Translations under genes and position numbers: made by a program
Assembly (NCBI GenBank): GCA_017612555.1
Contig: JAGAFR010000081.1
Coordinates: 1 to 36,315, forward strand
Origin: Lachnospiraceae bacterium
GTDB lineage: Bacteria; Bacillota; Clostridia; Lachnospirales; Lachnospiraceae
DNA length: 36,315 bases
Direction of reading: 5' to 3'
Shown: piece after piece, positions 23,786 to 32,685 of the stretch
How the letters are laid out: each line of letters begins with the position of its first letter
Position numbering within the stretch: position 1 is the first letter of the stretch
Notes under the pieces: generated by a model
Databases searched by the model: none
The model's input: the letters and a program-made list of their open reading frames with translations, nothing else
What the model was told of the DNA's origin: nothing

Positions 23786-24640
23786 TTAACCCATCTTTCT
23801 GGAAAGGACTTCCAAAAAGCTTTCCTTGCTGAGCTTGATAAGCCTTACGGATGCATCCGCCTTTACGATCCTGATCTCATCATCGGGACCCATCAAAAGA
23901 TCGGAACCACCGTCAAAATAAGCTACCGCGACGTTGGATCTTCGCGATGATTTTCTCCGTGTCTTGATCACTATCGTATCGGCAGCCGACAGTACCACAG
24001 ACCTGCTCTCCACTTCAAGCGGGCATATTGGAGTGATCACTATCATGGATGATCCCGGTTCGACTATCGGGCCGCCTGCCGACATGTTGTAGGCTGTTGA
24101 ACCCGTCGGAGTCGCGATTATGACCCCGTCTCCCGATATCGTTGTAAGATATGTTCCGTTGACCTCTATATCAAACAAACCCACGCTTGACCCGGGTGTT
24201 TTCACGACAATATCATTGAATGCATAGCAGCCTTTACCCGATTCGCCATCAATAACAGGTGTTCCCGACAGCATCATGCGCTCTTCCATGACAATATCGT
24301 CATTAATGAGTCTGTCGAGAGCGGGTGTTATTTTTTCTTTGTCAACTTCTGCCAGATACCCCAGATGCCCCAGATTGACACCTATCATCGGGATCATCTT
24401 GGGCGCCAGCATTCCGGCGGACTGGATAAAGGTACCGTCCCCGCCAAGTACTATGACCGCCTGTATATCGTTGGGCATCTCGCGTATCCTGCGCATCTCC
24501 GGGCTGTCCGGATCACTGTCGCGTTCTATGGCAACATGATCGCATGACTTTCCTTTTGACCGAAGATACTCGGTTATCTGTTTCGCCTTTTCGGATCCTT
24601 TATCTCTGTTCTCGTTTGTTATTACAAAAAATCTGTCCAT
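23786..24640 (-). CDS. nadK: NAD kinase
   Basis: A 284-residue enzyme that phosphorylates NAD to NADP in the cytoplasm. The GGDGT motif is at residues 66-70 (VIVLGGDGTFIQSAG). The second signature is ATPTGSTAYNMSAGGPIV, and a conserved NDIVV lies between them. The ATG follows the tlyA stop immediately, without a gap, consistent with one operon transcript. Confidence 0.97.
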   Translation of the reverse strand: MDRFFVITNENRDKGSEKAKQITEYLRSKGKSCDHVAIERDSDPDSPEMRRIREMPNDIQAVIVLGGDGTFIQSAGMLAPKMIPMIGVNLGHLGYLAEVDKEKITPALDRLINDDIVMEERMMLSGTPVIDGESGKGCYAFNDIVVKTPGSSVGLFDIEVNGTYLTTISGDGVIIATPTGSTAYNMSAGGPIVEPGSSMIVITPICPLEVESRSVVLSAADTIVIKTRRKSSRRSNVAVAYFDGGSDLLMGPDDEIRIVKADASVRLIKLSKESFLEVLSRKMG

Positions 24641-25444
24641 TTATATACTCTCAAATGCTTCATCCACGATCGTTCCCACCGTTCCGATCAGTTGCTCCTT
24701 CTTTGATCCCCCGTTTTTCTCAAGCAGCAGGAGATACTCTATGTTTCCCTCGGGACCTCTTATGGGAGAATAGGTCAGAGCCTGAGGCGCGAATCCATCC
24801 TCTTCGGAAACCCGTAAGATCCGCTCTATCACTTCTTTGTGGACTTTTCTGTCCCTTACCACGCCCTTTTTCCCCACCTGCTCACGGCCGGCCTCAAACT
24901 GCGGTTTGATAAGGCATACCATAAAAGCTTTATCACGAAGAAGCAAAAATGCTGCCGGCAGTATCTTATCAAGTGATATGAATGATACGTCAGCTGACGC
25001 AAAATCAACGGATTCCGGAATCTGTTCGCTTGTTACATAGCGAAAGTTGGTCTTCTCCATGCAGACAACACGTTCATCGTTTCTGAGTTTCCAGGCAAGC
25101 TGACCACGTCCCGAATCCACTGCATATACCTTGGCAGCCAGATTCTGCAGCATGCAGTCGGTAAAACCTCCGGTGGAACTGCCGATATCAAGACATGTTA
25201 ATCCCTCAAGCACCAGATCGAACTCTTTGATCGCCTTCTCAAGCTTAAGTCCACCGCGGCTGACGTACCTCAGAGGGTCTCCCTTTACGACTATATCCGT
25301 CTCGTTTTCATCAAAGGCGGTTCCGGGCTTATCCTCGCGCTGGCCTTTTACAAAAACGCTGCCGCTCATTATTATGGCTTTAGCCTTCTCACGCGACTCG
25401 GCAAGTCCTCTTTCTACGAGTAATACATCAAGCCTCTGCTTCAT
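24641..25444 (-). CDS. tlyA: TlyA-family rRNA (cytidine-2'-O)-methyltransferase
   Basis: A 267-residue protein. An N-terminal S4 RNA-binding domain (residues 1-60: MKQRLDVLLVERGLAESREK, MSGSVFVKG) is followed by an FtsJ-like methyltransferase domain with the SAM-binding loop DIGSSTGG at 86-93 and SADVSFISL further on. Family members methylate 16S/23S rRNA; some have been called hemolysin A. The gene overlaps dxs by four bases (ATGA), as is common in this cluster. Confidence 0.95.
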   Translation of the reverse strand: MKQRLDVLLVERGLAESREKAKAIIMSGSVFVKGQREDKPGTAFDENETDIVVKGDPLRYVSRGGLKLEKAIKEFDLVLEGLTCLDIGSSTGGFTDCMLQNLAAKVYAVDSGRGQLAWKLRNDERVVCMEKTNFRYVTSEQIPESVDFASADVSFISLDKILPAAFLLLRDKAFMVCLIKPQFEAGREQVGKKGVVRDRKVHKEVIERILRVSEEDGFAPQALTYSPIRGPEGNIEYLLLLEKNGGSKKEQLIGTVGTIVDEAFESI

Positions 25445-27294
25445 CTGTTTATGATCTTCTCCACTATGGAATCACAGTCTATGCCCACCTCGTGAGCCAG
25501 TATGGCAACATTCCCGTGCTCCACATAATCATCGGGAAGAGAGCACACGAGCACCTTGACGTCTATATCATTGTCGCTCACATACTCCCTAACATGTTCA
25601 CCGAACCCGCCGTTTTCGACGTTTTCCTCAAGTGTGACTATAAGAGTATGCTGTTTGGCAAGGTACGCGATCATCTCTTTATCTATCGGTTTAACAAACC
25701 GTGCGTTTACCAAGGTAACGTGTTTTCCGTATTTATCCTTCAGGACATCTCTTACCTGTTCGGCTGTCTTTACCATACTTCCCACAGCCACAAGAGCTAT
25801 CTCGGATTCCTCATATATCATCTCGCTCTGAGAAAACAATATCGGCTTCCTGTACTCCTCAAGACCGTCATACGCAAGCCCTCTCGGATACCTGATCGCC
25901 ACCGGTTTGCCGAGTTTAACTGCGAATTTGAGCATATCCGAAAGCTCCCATTTATTCTTCGGAGCCATGATCGTCATGTTGGGGATGCTTGACAGGTATG
26001 ACAGATCAAATATGCCCTGATGGGTTTCTCCGTCCGCTCCGACAATCCCCGCCCTGTCGATCGCGAATATGACAGGAAGATCCTGAATACAGACATCGTG
26101 TATTATCTGGTCGTATGCACGTTGCAGGAAAGATGAGTATATGGCAACTATCGGAATGAAACCGCCCGCTGCAAGACCCGCAGCAAAAGTCACGGCGTGC
26201 TCTTCCGCTATCCCAACATCAAAGAACCTCTCCGGATATTTTCTCGAAAAACGCTTAAGCCCCGTACCGTCAGGCATGGCTGCGGTTATAGCGCATATCT
26301 TCGGATTCCTCTCACCGAGCTTGAGCATTACGGTGGAGAACACATCCGTATAATTGGCTTTCGTCCTGTTGACGGCAGGAAGTCCGGTCTCTATATCAAA
26401 AGGCTCTGCTCCGTGAAACCTCGCAGGATGACGCTCTGCGGGAGCATAACCCTTTCCTTTATGTGTCAGGACATGGACTATGACGCATTTGGGGTATCTT
26501 CTGGCCTCTTTGAAAACCTTGACCATGGCCTTTATGTCATGACCGTCCACCGGTCCCAGATATGTTATTCCCATGTCTTCAAAGAACATTCCCGGAACGA
26601 CCAGCTGTTTGAAGCTGCTCTTGTACTTCTTCAGCTTATCTACAAGCGCAACACCGTTGGGAAGCTTGTTCAGCGCATCTTCAAGTCCCATCTTGAAGTT
26701 TCTGTATGCATCCGCTGTCCTTATATCCTGAAGATAACTGGAGACTCCGCCGACATTCTCGGCTATGGACATATTATTGTCATTGAGTATTATTACATAG
26801 TTGGTCTCAAGAGCCGCGGCATTGTTAAGAGCCTCATAAGCCATGCCTCCCGTAAGCGCACCGTCTCCTATGACCGCATACACACCGTAATCCTCTCCCG
26901 CAAGATCCCTTGCCTTGGCAAGCCCCAGCCCCGCGGATATCGATGTGGACGAATGCCCCGTGTCAAAGACATCACAATCAGACTCCCTTCTCTTGGGGAA
27001 TCCGCTCATACCTCCGAACTTGCGCAGAGTATCAAAATCATCCTTCCTTCCCGTCAGTATCTTATGAGTGTAGCTCTGATGTCCCACATCCCATACGATC
27101 TTATCCTGCGGCAGATCCGCCGCAAGATGAAGCGCCATCGTGAGTTCAACGGCTCCGAGATTGGAGCCGAGATGTCCGCCGTTAACGCTTATCTTCTGAA
27201 TGAGAAAATCACGGATCTCCTGCGCCAGTTCGTCAAGGTCACCCTCTCCGACTTCCTTGATATCATTTGTCTTATTGATGGCGTCAAGTATCAT
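25441..27294 (-). CDS. dxs: 1-deoxy-D-xylulose-5-phosphate synthase
   Basis: A 617-residue thiamine-diphosphate enzyme making the first MEP-pathway intermediate from pyruvate and glyceraldehyde-3-phosphate. Conserved motifs are GHLGSNLGAVELTMALH, DVGHQSYTHKILTGR, the ThDP motif GDGALTGG...NDNNMSI, GPVDGHD, and DVGIAEEHAVTFAAGLA in the pyrimidine-binding domain. The start overlaps the end of xseB by 11 nt. The prenyltransferase gene ispA, which usually lies between xseB and dxs, is absent here, so it must be encoded elsewhere. Confidence 0.97.
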   Translation of the reverse strand: MILDAINKTNDIKEVGEGDLDELAQEIRDFLIQKISVNGGHLGSNLGAVELTMALHLAADLPQDKIVWDVGHQSYTHKILTGRKDDFDTLRKFGGMSGFPKRRESDCDVFDTGHSSTSISAGLGLAKARDLAGEDYGVYAVIGDGALTGGMAYEALNNAAALETNYVIILNDNNMSIAENVGGVSSYLQDIRTADAYRNFKMGLEDALNKLPNGVALVDKLKKYKSSFKQLVVPGMFFEDMGITYLGPVDGHDIKAMVKVFKEARRYPKCVIVHVLTHKGKGYAPAERHPARFHGAEPFDIETGLPAVNRTKANYTDVFSTVMLKLGERNPKICAITAAMPDGTGLKRFSRKYPERFFDVGIAEEHAVTFAAGLAAGGFIPIVAIYSSFLQRAYDQIIHDVCIQDLPVIFAIDRAGIVGADGETHQGIFDLSYLSSIPNMTIMAPKNKWELSDMLKFAVKLGKPVAIRYPRGLAYDGLEEYRKPILFSQSEMIYEESEIALVAVGSMVKTAEQVRDVLKDKYGKHVTLVNARFVKPIDKEMIAYLAKQHTLIVTLEENVENGGFGEHVREYVSDNDIDVKVLVCSLPDDYVEHGNVAILAHEVGIDCDSIVEKIINR

Positions 27295-27463
27295 TATTAA
27301 GCTCTTCTACCTTCTTTTCGATATCATCTATTGTCTTCTGGCACTTTCCCAAAAGCTCCATTCCCTCTTTATAAACCGCAAAGGATTCTTCAAGAGGGAG
27401 CGAATCATCCGACAGTTTTTCCATTACTTCATCTATCTTTTCAAAGGTTTCTTCAAGTGTCAT
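27284..27463 (-). CDS. xseB: Exonuclease VII small subunit
   Basis: A 59-residue protein (MTLEETFEKIDEVMEKLSDD, then LPLEESFAVYKEGMELLGKC), a clear XseB with the short helical-hairpin pattern LPLEE-x-x-x-x-x-x-G-x-x-L. The family is usually 60-80 residues. The gene starts 3 nt after the xseA stop, with its AGAGG site in the xseA end. Its last bases overlap dxs. It is the partner of XseA in exonuclease VII, which degrades single-stranded DNA. Confidence 0.93.
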   Translation of the reverse strand: MTLEETFEKIDEVMEKLSDDSLPLEESFAVYKEGMELLGKCQKTIDDIEKKVEELNNDT

Positions 27464-27466
27464 ACG

Positions 27467-28663
27467 TTACCTCTTTTCAATGCTTTCCGCTGTCGCCTCT
27501 ATCGTTCCCTGTCTCATCGTAAGAGTCAGCCGGTCACCCTTTGATACTGAATCTATATCGGTAACCCTGTTCCCATCAGCATCCGTTACGGCTGCAAAAC
27601 CGTGTCCTATTTTCTCAAGCGGCGAAAGCGCCTTGTATTTTTCGACGTATATGAGCAGCTTATGTTTCGTTGCATCAAGCCTTTTTCCCATCAACGCTTC
27701 CAGCCTTTCGGCCCTTGCCTGATATGCCATCTTCTTCATCTTCACCTTGGAAGAAGGACTCAGCGCATCCATTCTGAGCGCCATCTGACGGAGCTTTGTC
27801 CTGTCTGTTTCAAGATGTTTTAGCATCAGCGTTTCCATAGTCATCTGTCGCATGCTCACATCACGTACAAATTCTTCAAACAGGAATACCGCAAGTTCTG
27901 CTGCTGCCGAAGGGGTTGGCGCATGAACATCTGCCACCATGTCGGTTATCGATTCGTCATCCCCGTGTCCTACCGCGGAGATGATCGGAACTTCGCAGTC
28001 AAATATGCACCTGGCAAGATCTTCATCATTAAACGCCGACAGATCTTCATCCGATCCGCCGCCTCTGCCTATTATCATCACATCGACATTTTCCGAAGCC
28101 AGAGAGTTTATTCCGGCTATGATCGATTCCGCAGCGCCCTCTCCCTGAACCTTTGCAGGGCAGAGTACTATTTCCACACCGGGGTTGCGGCGCATCGCAA
28201 CCTGTCTTATATCATGTATGACCGATCCCGTTTGGGACGTTACGACTCCTACCCTGAATGCATACTTCGGTATCGGCCTTTTGTAAGACGGATCGAACAT
28301 CCCCATTTCGGCAAGCTTTTGCTTCAGTTTTTCAAGTTCTTCATGCTGGGCTCCGGCTCCCGCTTTCCTGATCGTGCTTACATACAACTGATATCTTCCG
28401 GAGGCCTCATAAATGTTAACATATCCTGCCGCTTCGATATGATCGCCGTCCGCTATCCTGTAACCGGTCTTTACCGCATTACCTCTGAACATAACGGCAG
28501 ACAGTACTCCCGTTTCATCTTTCAGCGTGAAATAAATGTGACCTGAGGAGTGGATCTTGAGGTTACTGACCTCTCCCGAAACGATAACAGAATGCAGGAG
28601 ATAATCCTGCGAGAACATATTCTTGATGTAGGCATTGATCTGCCCGACTGTATATATATTCAT
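27467..28663 (-). CDS. xseA: Exonuclease VII large subunit
   Basis: A 398-residue protein starting MNIYTVGQINAYIKNMF; the start at 28663 matches the family, and an ATG 33 codons upstream lies inside nusB. An N-terminal OB fold (SGEVSNLKIHSSGHIYFTLK) binds ssDNA. The catalytic part has GVVTSQTGSVIHDI, IGRGGGSDEDLSAFNDE and SAVGHGDDESITDMVADVHA. A coiled-coil C-terminus follows. The 22-nt gap after nusB is pyrimidine-rich and contains no visible Shine-Dalgarno site, which is odd in this window. Confidence 0.96.
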   Translation of the reverse strand: MNIYTVGQINAYIKNMFSQDYLLHSVIVSGEVSNLKIHSSGHIYFTLKDETGVLSAVMFRGNAVKTGYRIADGDHIEAAGYVNIYEASGRYQLYVSTIRKAGAGAQHEELEKLKQKLAEMGMFDPSYKRPIPKYAFRVGVVTSQTGSVIHDIRQVAMRRNPGVEIVLCPAKVQGEGAAESIIAGINSLASENVDVMIIGRGGGSDEDLSAFNDEDLARCIFDCEVPIISAVGHGDDESITDMVADVHAPTPSAAAELAVFLFEEFVRDVSMRQMTMETLMLKHLETDRTKLRQMALRMDALSPSSKVKMKKMAYQARAERLEALMGKRLDATKHKLLIYVEKYKALSPLEKIGHGFAAVTDADGNRVTDIDSVSKGDRLTLTMRQGTIEATAESIEKR

Positions 28664-28685
28664 AATATGCTGATGGGAGGGTGCG

Positions 28686-29114
28686 CTAACCGGCCAATGC
28701 TGCAAGTATGCCGTTAACGAAAGCTCCCGATGACTCCTGACCGAATCTCTTGGACAGTTCAACGGCCTCGTCTATGGCAACTCCGACAGGAATATCATCA
28801 TCATACTGCATCTCATATACCGCAAGTCTGAGAACAGCCAGTTCCACCTTGCCTATACGCGATATGCTCCATCCCTTTGCCGCTCCGTCGATCTTCCGAT
28901 CTATTTCCGGCAGCAATTCGATTATCCTGTCATACTTGTCCTTAATGTACTGTCTGTCCTTGTCGGGAATATCCGACCCGGTGCTTGTAAGGTCCTCGTC
29001 CGGACACGAATCCTCAAAAAAGAGCCTTATCTGCTCAGGCATATCCTCAGGCGAGTTGAACTCGATCCTGAAAAGCAGCTTGAATAAATGTTCCCTGACA
29101 AGTGATCTGGTCAT
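28686..29114 (-). CDS. nusB: Transcription antitermination factor NusB
   Basis: A 142-residue helical protein (MTRSLVREHLFKLLFRIEFN, then AVLRLAVYEMQYDDDIPVGVAIDEAVELSKRFG with the normal split, and SGAFVNGILAAL at the C-terminus). It binds boxA RNA with NusE in rRNA antitermination. The start is the ATG at 29114; a GTG three codons earlier is possible. It follows the Asp23-family gene by 12 nt, the usual yqhY-nusB pairing of Firmicutes. Confidence 0.95.
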   Translation of the reverse strand: MTRSLVREHLFKLLFRIEFNSPEDMPEQIRLFFEDSCPDEDLTSTGSDIPDKDRQYIKDKYDRIIELLPEIDRKIDGAAKGWSISRIGKVELAVLRLAVYEMQYDDDIPVGVAIDEAVELSKRFGQESSGAFVNGILAALAG

Positions 29115-29126
29115 GTGCCCCACCGT

Positions 29127-29489
29127 TTATTTAAGATCGACACAGGCGATACGAACGTTAACGTCCGATACCTCCAGACCGGTCATATTCTCTATCGAGG
29201 ATCTTACGCGTTCCTGAACAGCCTTGCCGACGGTAGGAAGCGAAAAACCGTACTTAACGGCGATAGCCATATCAACCGATACTATCCTGTCATAAACCTC
29301 AACGCGAAGTTCCTTGGAATAGTTCTTGATACCGACAAAATTCTTCAGTTCGTTTGGCTTGCTCTCGCCTATGACATGTGCCACACCGTCAACCTCGTTG
29401 GCTGCAATGACCGCAATATTCGCAACAACCTCATCCGAGATCCTGATATCCCCCAGCACTTCATCACAAACAGCATAATTCTCTTCCAT
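29127..29489 (-). CDS. yqhY: Asp23/Gls24 family protein (YqhY-like)
   Basis: A 120-residue protein. The ATG at 29489 is preferred to a TTG two codons earlier because a GGAGG site lies 8 nt upstream. The Asp23 fold is clear: GDIRISDEVVANIAVIAANE, VDMAIAVKYGFSLPTVGKAV, and VSDVNVRIACVDL at the end. In Bacillus subtilis the gene in this position is linked to control of fatty acid synthesis; other members respond to envelope stress. It is the first gene of the operon that runs through nusB, xseAB and dxs to recN. Confidence 0.92.
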   Translation of the reverse strand: MEENYAVCDEVLGDIRISDEVVANIAVIAANEVDGVAHVIGESKPNELKNFVGIKNYSKELRVEVYDRIVSVDMAIAVKYGFSLPTVGKAVQERVRSSIENMTGLEVSDVNVRIACVDLK

Positions 29490-29526
29490 TTTCAATCCTC
29501 CATGGTCAGAACCAATTATCTAAACA

Positions 29527-29535
29527 ATTCTATCA
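29527..29535 (-). promoter_or_regulatory. Extended -10 of the yqhY-nusB operon
   Basis: TGATAGAAT on the minus strand forms an extended -10 (TG, one base, then TAGAAT) about 40 nt before the Asp23 gene. No good -35 was seen. It lies in the short gap after the transglutaminase gene and is the only promoter-like site before the long core operon. Confidence 0.4.
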
Positions 29536-29550
29536 CAACACACCTGATTT

Positions 29551-30921
29551 TCATAGAGAAATCATTATCAAATTTCTTTCCGGGAACTCCACATACCGTA
29601 CATTTGTACTGCCCATGTATTCGAATATCTTCTGCTCATCGAACAGATGAGAGCGAACTTCCGAATATACATCAGCCGATGAGCATTTAATGAATATCAA
29701 CCGTTCTCCGGCAGCAAAGCCTGCCTCAAATGCTCTGTAAAACTGATCCGGATCGACTCCGGTAAAATACAGGCCTTCATGCTGGTAGTAATTATCCTCC
29801 ATGGAGTTGCATCTCGGCATCCGAACTACCGGCTCCGGGTCATGAGTCGACATAAGCGACGCATCATCCACCAGAAACAGTTCATAATTGATATCTATGT
29901 CATGAGAGAGCGATCCGTCCGTGTTCATAAGCTTGATAGCGGCATCACCCCAGGTGACATCAAGATTATAATACATACCGTTACATCTTACGATATTCCA
30001 AACATGTCCTCCCCACTCGGCACTGTCCGCGTTTTCAAGTTCTTCCGAATCGGGAACGCCGTTTCTTCCGCACGCTTTTCCGTTTACGAGGGTACAGAAG
30101 ATCCCCATCCTGTTCAGGATGAGCTGCATCATCTTCGTATATCCCTGACATACGGTACTTCCGTTCTCGACTACGCTTAAGATATTCTGGTTATTATCCG
30201 AATCAACGACATAATCGTTATGCTCGATCAGATAATCATATACGTACTTGATCTTCTCATACTCTCCGGCATCTTCAGGACAGCCTGCGATCACGTTTTC
30301 AACATATGCTTCAACTTCATCGCGTTTAGCGCCGGCCTGATCGGGATCCATGGTATAAGTTCCCGAAAAAGCGATCTTCTTAAGAGTATTTCCGCTCATG
30401 TACTTGCCTATCGAATACCCTTTTACATAAAAGATCTCCGGATGGTCGACCATGACCGCCCGGAAAGCAAGATCCACTTCATCCGGATCCGTACTCGTAA
30501 GCTCTATCTTCTCAAGCATATCCGTAAGGATCGCATATATTTCCCTGTAACAGGTCCTGCCCGATTCATCAAGCTGGCTGTATGCATAGTTGCGCTCATC
30601 CGGCACCGACAGGTTCTGTGCCACCTGGGCAAGTGTCCTCTCGGGAAGGGAATGGGCGGCATTTTCCTCTGCTTCCGCATCATCGATTATGTTCACAGAA
30701 GTCTCGTGAACGTCACCGTTTATATCAATCACCCTGATGGATCCGGGTTTACCTGCCGGGATCTGCGGCGATGCCTCGACAGTGTCATTATCCTTTAGTA
30801 TCTCTTTGCGAAGCGCACTGCATCCGCACATATTCGCAACAGTCGATACCGTTATTATAACGCACGCTATCTTAAATCGGGCGCTAGTTCTTCGAAAACT
30901 CTTCAAGTTCCAGTCCCTCAT
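29551..30921 (-). CDS. Transglutaminase-like lipoprotein
   Basis: A 456-residue exported protein. The N-terminal hydrophobic segment ends in ANMCGC, a probable though imperfect lipobox. The C-terminal half has a transglutaminase-like (papain-fold) domain with its full triad: C258 (GSTVCQGYTK), H306 (GGHVWNIV) and D321 (YYNLDVTWGD). Bacterial members act as cell-surface proteases or cross-linkers; the substrate is unknown. The first 13 codons overlap prfC (38 nt). A TTG six codons downstream, preceded by GAGGGA, is an alternative start. Confidence 0.85.
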   Translation of the reverse strand: MRDWNLKSFRRTSARFKIACVIITVSTVANMCGCSALRKEILKDNDTVEASPQIPAGKPGSIRVIDINGDVHETSVNIIDDAEAEENAAHSLPERTLAQVAQNLSVPDERNYAYSQLDESGRTCYREIYAILTDMLEKIELTSTDPDEVDLAFRAVMVDHPEIFYVKGYSIGKYMSGNTLKKIAFSGTYTMDPDQAGAKRDEVEAYVENVIAGCPEDAGEYEKIKYVYDYLIEHNDYVVDSDNNQNILSVVENGSTVCQGYTKMMQLILNRMGIFCTLVNGKACGRNGVPDSEELENADSAEWGGHVWNIVRCNGMYYNLDVTWGDAAIKLMNTDGSLSHDIDINYELFLVDDASLMSTHDPEPVVRMPRCNSMEDNYYQHEGLYFTGVDPDQFYRAFEAGFAAGERLIFIKCSSADVYSEVRSHLFDEQKIFEYMGSTNVRYVEFPERNLIMISL

Positions 30922-32482
30922 TTCTCTCGAGTGTCATGCCTATGCTCCAACTGTTTATAAACAGCAGAAGCGGTCTGTCCTTAAGATCCCTGACCTTCTT
31001 CATATCCGACGTTCCGGTAAGTTTATCAAGATCGATATCTTTGTTGGCTATCCATCTGATATGCTCATACGGAAGATTATCCATCCTGATCTCCACATTA
31101 TATTCATTTTCCAGCCTGTATTTGAGCACTTCAAACTGAAGGACTCCGACTACGCCGACTATGATCTCCTCAAGTCCGGTATTGAATTCTCTGAATATCT
31201 GAATGGCACCCTCCTGAGCTATCTGTGTGATGCCTTTTACAAACTGCTTGCGCTTCATCGTATCGACCTGTCTTACCCTGGCAAAATGCTCGGGAGCAAA
31301 TGTCGGAATCCCTTCATAGACAAATCTGACGTTCGGTGCACAGACTGTATCTCCGATGGAGAATATGCCCGGATCAAATACGCCGATGATGTCTCCGGCG
31401 TAAGCTTCTTCAACTATATGTCTCTCACTCGCCATCATCTGCTGGGGCTGTGACAGACGAAGAACCTTCTCTCCCTGAACATGAAGAACCTCCATGCCCG
31501 CATCGAATTTTCCCGAACATATGCGCATGAAAGCTATACGATCGCGGTGCGCCTTGTTCATGTTTGCCTGTATCTTAAAGACAAATGCGGAGAACTCGTT
31601 TGATACCGGATCCACAAGACCGGTCTCGGAGTTCCTGGCAAGCGGCGATGATGTCATCTTCAGGAAGTTCTGCAGGAACAGTTCTACGCCGAAGTTGGTA
31701 AGAGCAGATCCGAAAAAGACCGGTGACAGCATCCCCGCATCCACTTCGTCCTGATCAAATGTCGATCCGGCTCCGTCAAGAAGCTCCACATCTTCCATGA
31801 GTTTGTCAAACGAATCCTGTCCGAGAGCTTTCAGAAGCTTATCCTTGTCATCAAGGGGGATCTCTTCGGTATGTCCCTCCTTTGTACCCTTCTGGGTATC
31901 GGAATACAAAACTATCAGCTCGCGCTGCCTGTCATATACACCCTTAAAGTCACGCCCCGATCCGATGGGCCAGTTCATCGGACACGTAGGTATTCCCAAC
32001 TCGTTTTCTATATCATCAAGGAGTTCGAAGGGATCGCGCGCATCCCTGTCAAGCTTGTTCATAAACGTAAATATCGGGATCTTGCGCATGGCACAGACTT
32101 TGAACAGTTTTCTTGTCTGGGGTTCCACGCCCTTTGCCGCATCGATCACCATGACGGCGGAGTCGGCAGCCATCAGTGTTCTGTATGTATCCTCCGAAAA
32201 ATCCTGGTGTCCCGGTGTATCAAGTATATTGATGCAGAACCCTCCGTAATTGAACTGCAGTACGGACGAAGTGACCGATATACCTCTTTCCTTCTCTATC
32301 TCCATCCAATCGGATACCGCATGTCTTGCCGTAGCCTTTCCCTTAACGCTGCCCGCAAGATTTATGGCTCCGCCATACAGAAGGAATTTTTCCGTAAGGG
32401 TCGTCTTACCGGCATCGGGATGCGAGATGATCGCAAATGTCCTTCTCTTTTCTATTTCTTTTTTAAACTTGTCAGCTGCCAT
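30884..32482 (-). CDS. prfC: Peptide chain release factor 3
   Basis: A 532-residue translational GTPase that removes RF1/RF2 from the ribosome after termination. G motifs: SHPDAGKTTLTEKFL (G1), GISVTSSV (G2), DTPGHQDFSEDTYRTL (G3) and NKLDRDARDP (G4). The RF3-specific EKERGISVTSSVLQF and the length separate it from EF-G and TypA. An AAAGGAAA site stands about 10 nt before the ATG. The transglutaminase gene overlaps its end. Confidence 0.96.
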   Translation of the reverse strand: MAADKFKKEIEKRRTFAIISHPDAGKTTLTEKFLLYGGAINLAGSVKGKATARHAVSDWMEIEKERGISVTSSVLQFNYGGFCINILDTPGHQDFSEDTYRTLMAADSAVMVIDAAKGVEPQTRKLFKVCAMRKIPIFTFMNKLDRDARDPFELLDDIENELGIPTCPMNWPIGSGRDFKGVYDRQRELIVLYSDTQKGTKEGHTEEIPLDDKDKLLKALGQDSFDKLMEDVELLDGAGSTFDQDEVDAGMLSPVFFGSALTNFGVELFLQNFLKMTSSPLARNSETGLVDPVSNEFSAFVFKIQANMNKAHRDRIAFMRICSGKFDAGMEVLHVQGEKVLRLSQPQQMMASERHIVEEAYAGDIIGVFDPGIFSIGDTVCAPNVRFVYEGIPTFAPEHFARVRQVDTMKRKQFVKGITQIAQEGAIQIFREFNTGLEEIIVGVVGVLQFEVLKYRLENEYNVEIRMDNLPYEHIRWIANKDIDLDKLTGTSDMKKVRDLKDRPLLLFINSWSIGMTLERNEGLELEEFSKN

Positions 32483-32685
32483 ATACGGTATTTCCTTTAT
32501 TTTTCCTTAGATAACGCATGTTCTTTATCTTGAAAATGCGTTGACCGCGTTAGTCGGTCGTTTTTGTCACCTTCGCCTTGATACGTGACCGTTATTTATT
32601 GTGTTTCTTCATTCTGATTCGCTGTTATATGCACTATATGTGGGTTATTTATGTTAGTCAACGGTAACAACTATCACATCGTTCG

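Noticed and set aside
26197-27300. Plus-strand 367-codon open frame
   Set aside because: It is antisense to dxs, which has full-length conserved motifs; it has no ribosome site or recognisable domain.
32543-32565. GACCG/CGGTC hairpin followed by TTTTT on the plus strand, considered as a terminator
   Set aside because: The T-run is on the strand without genes and the stem is only 5 bp with a 7-nt loop, so it is not a convincing terminator for deoB.
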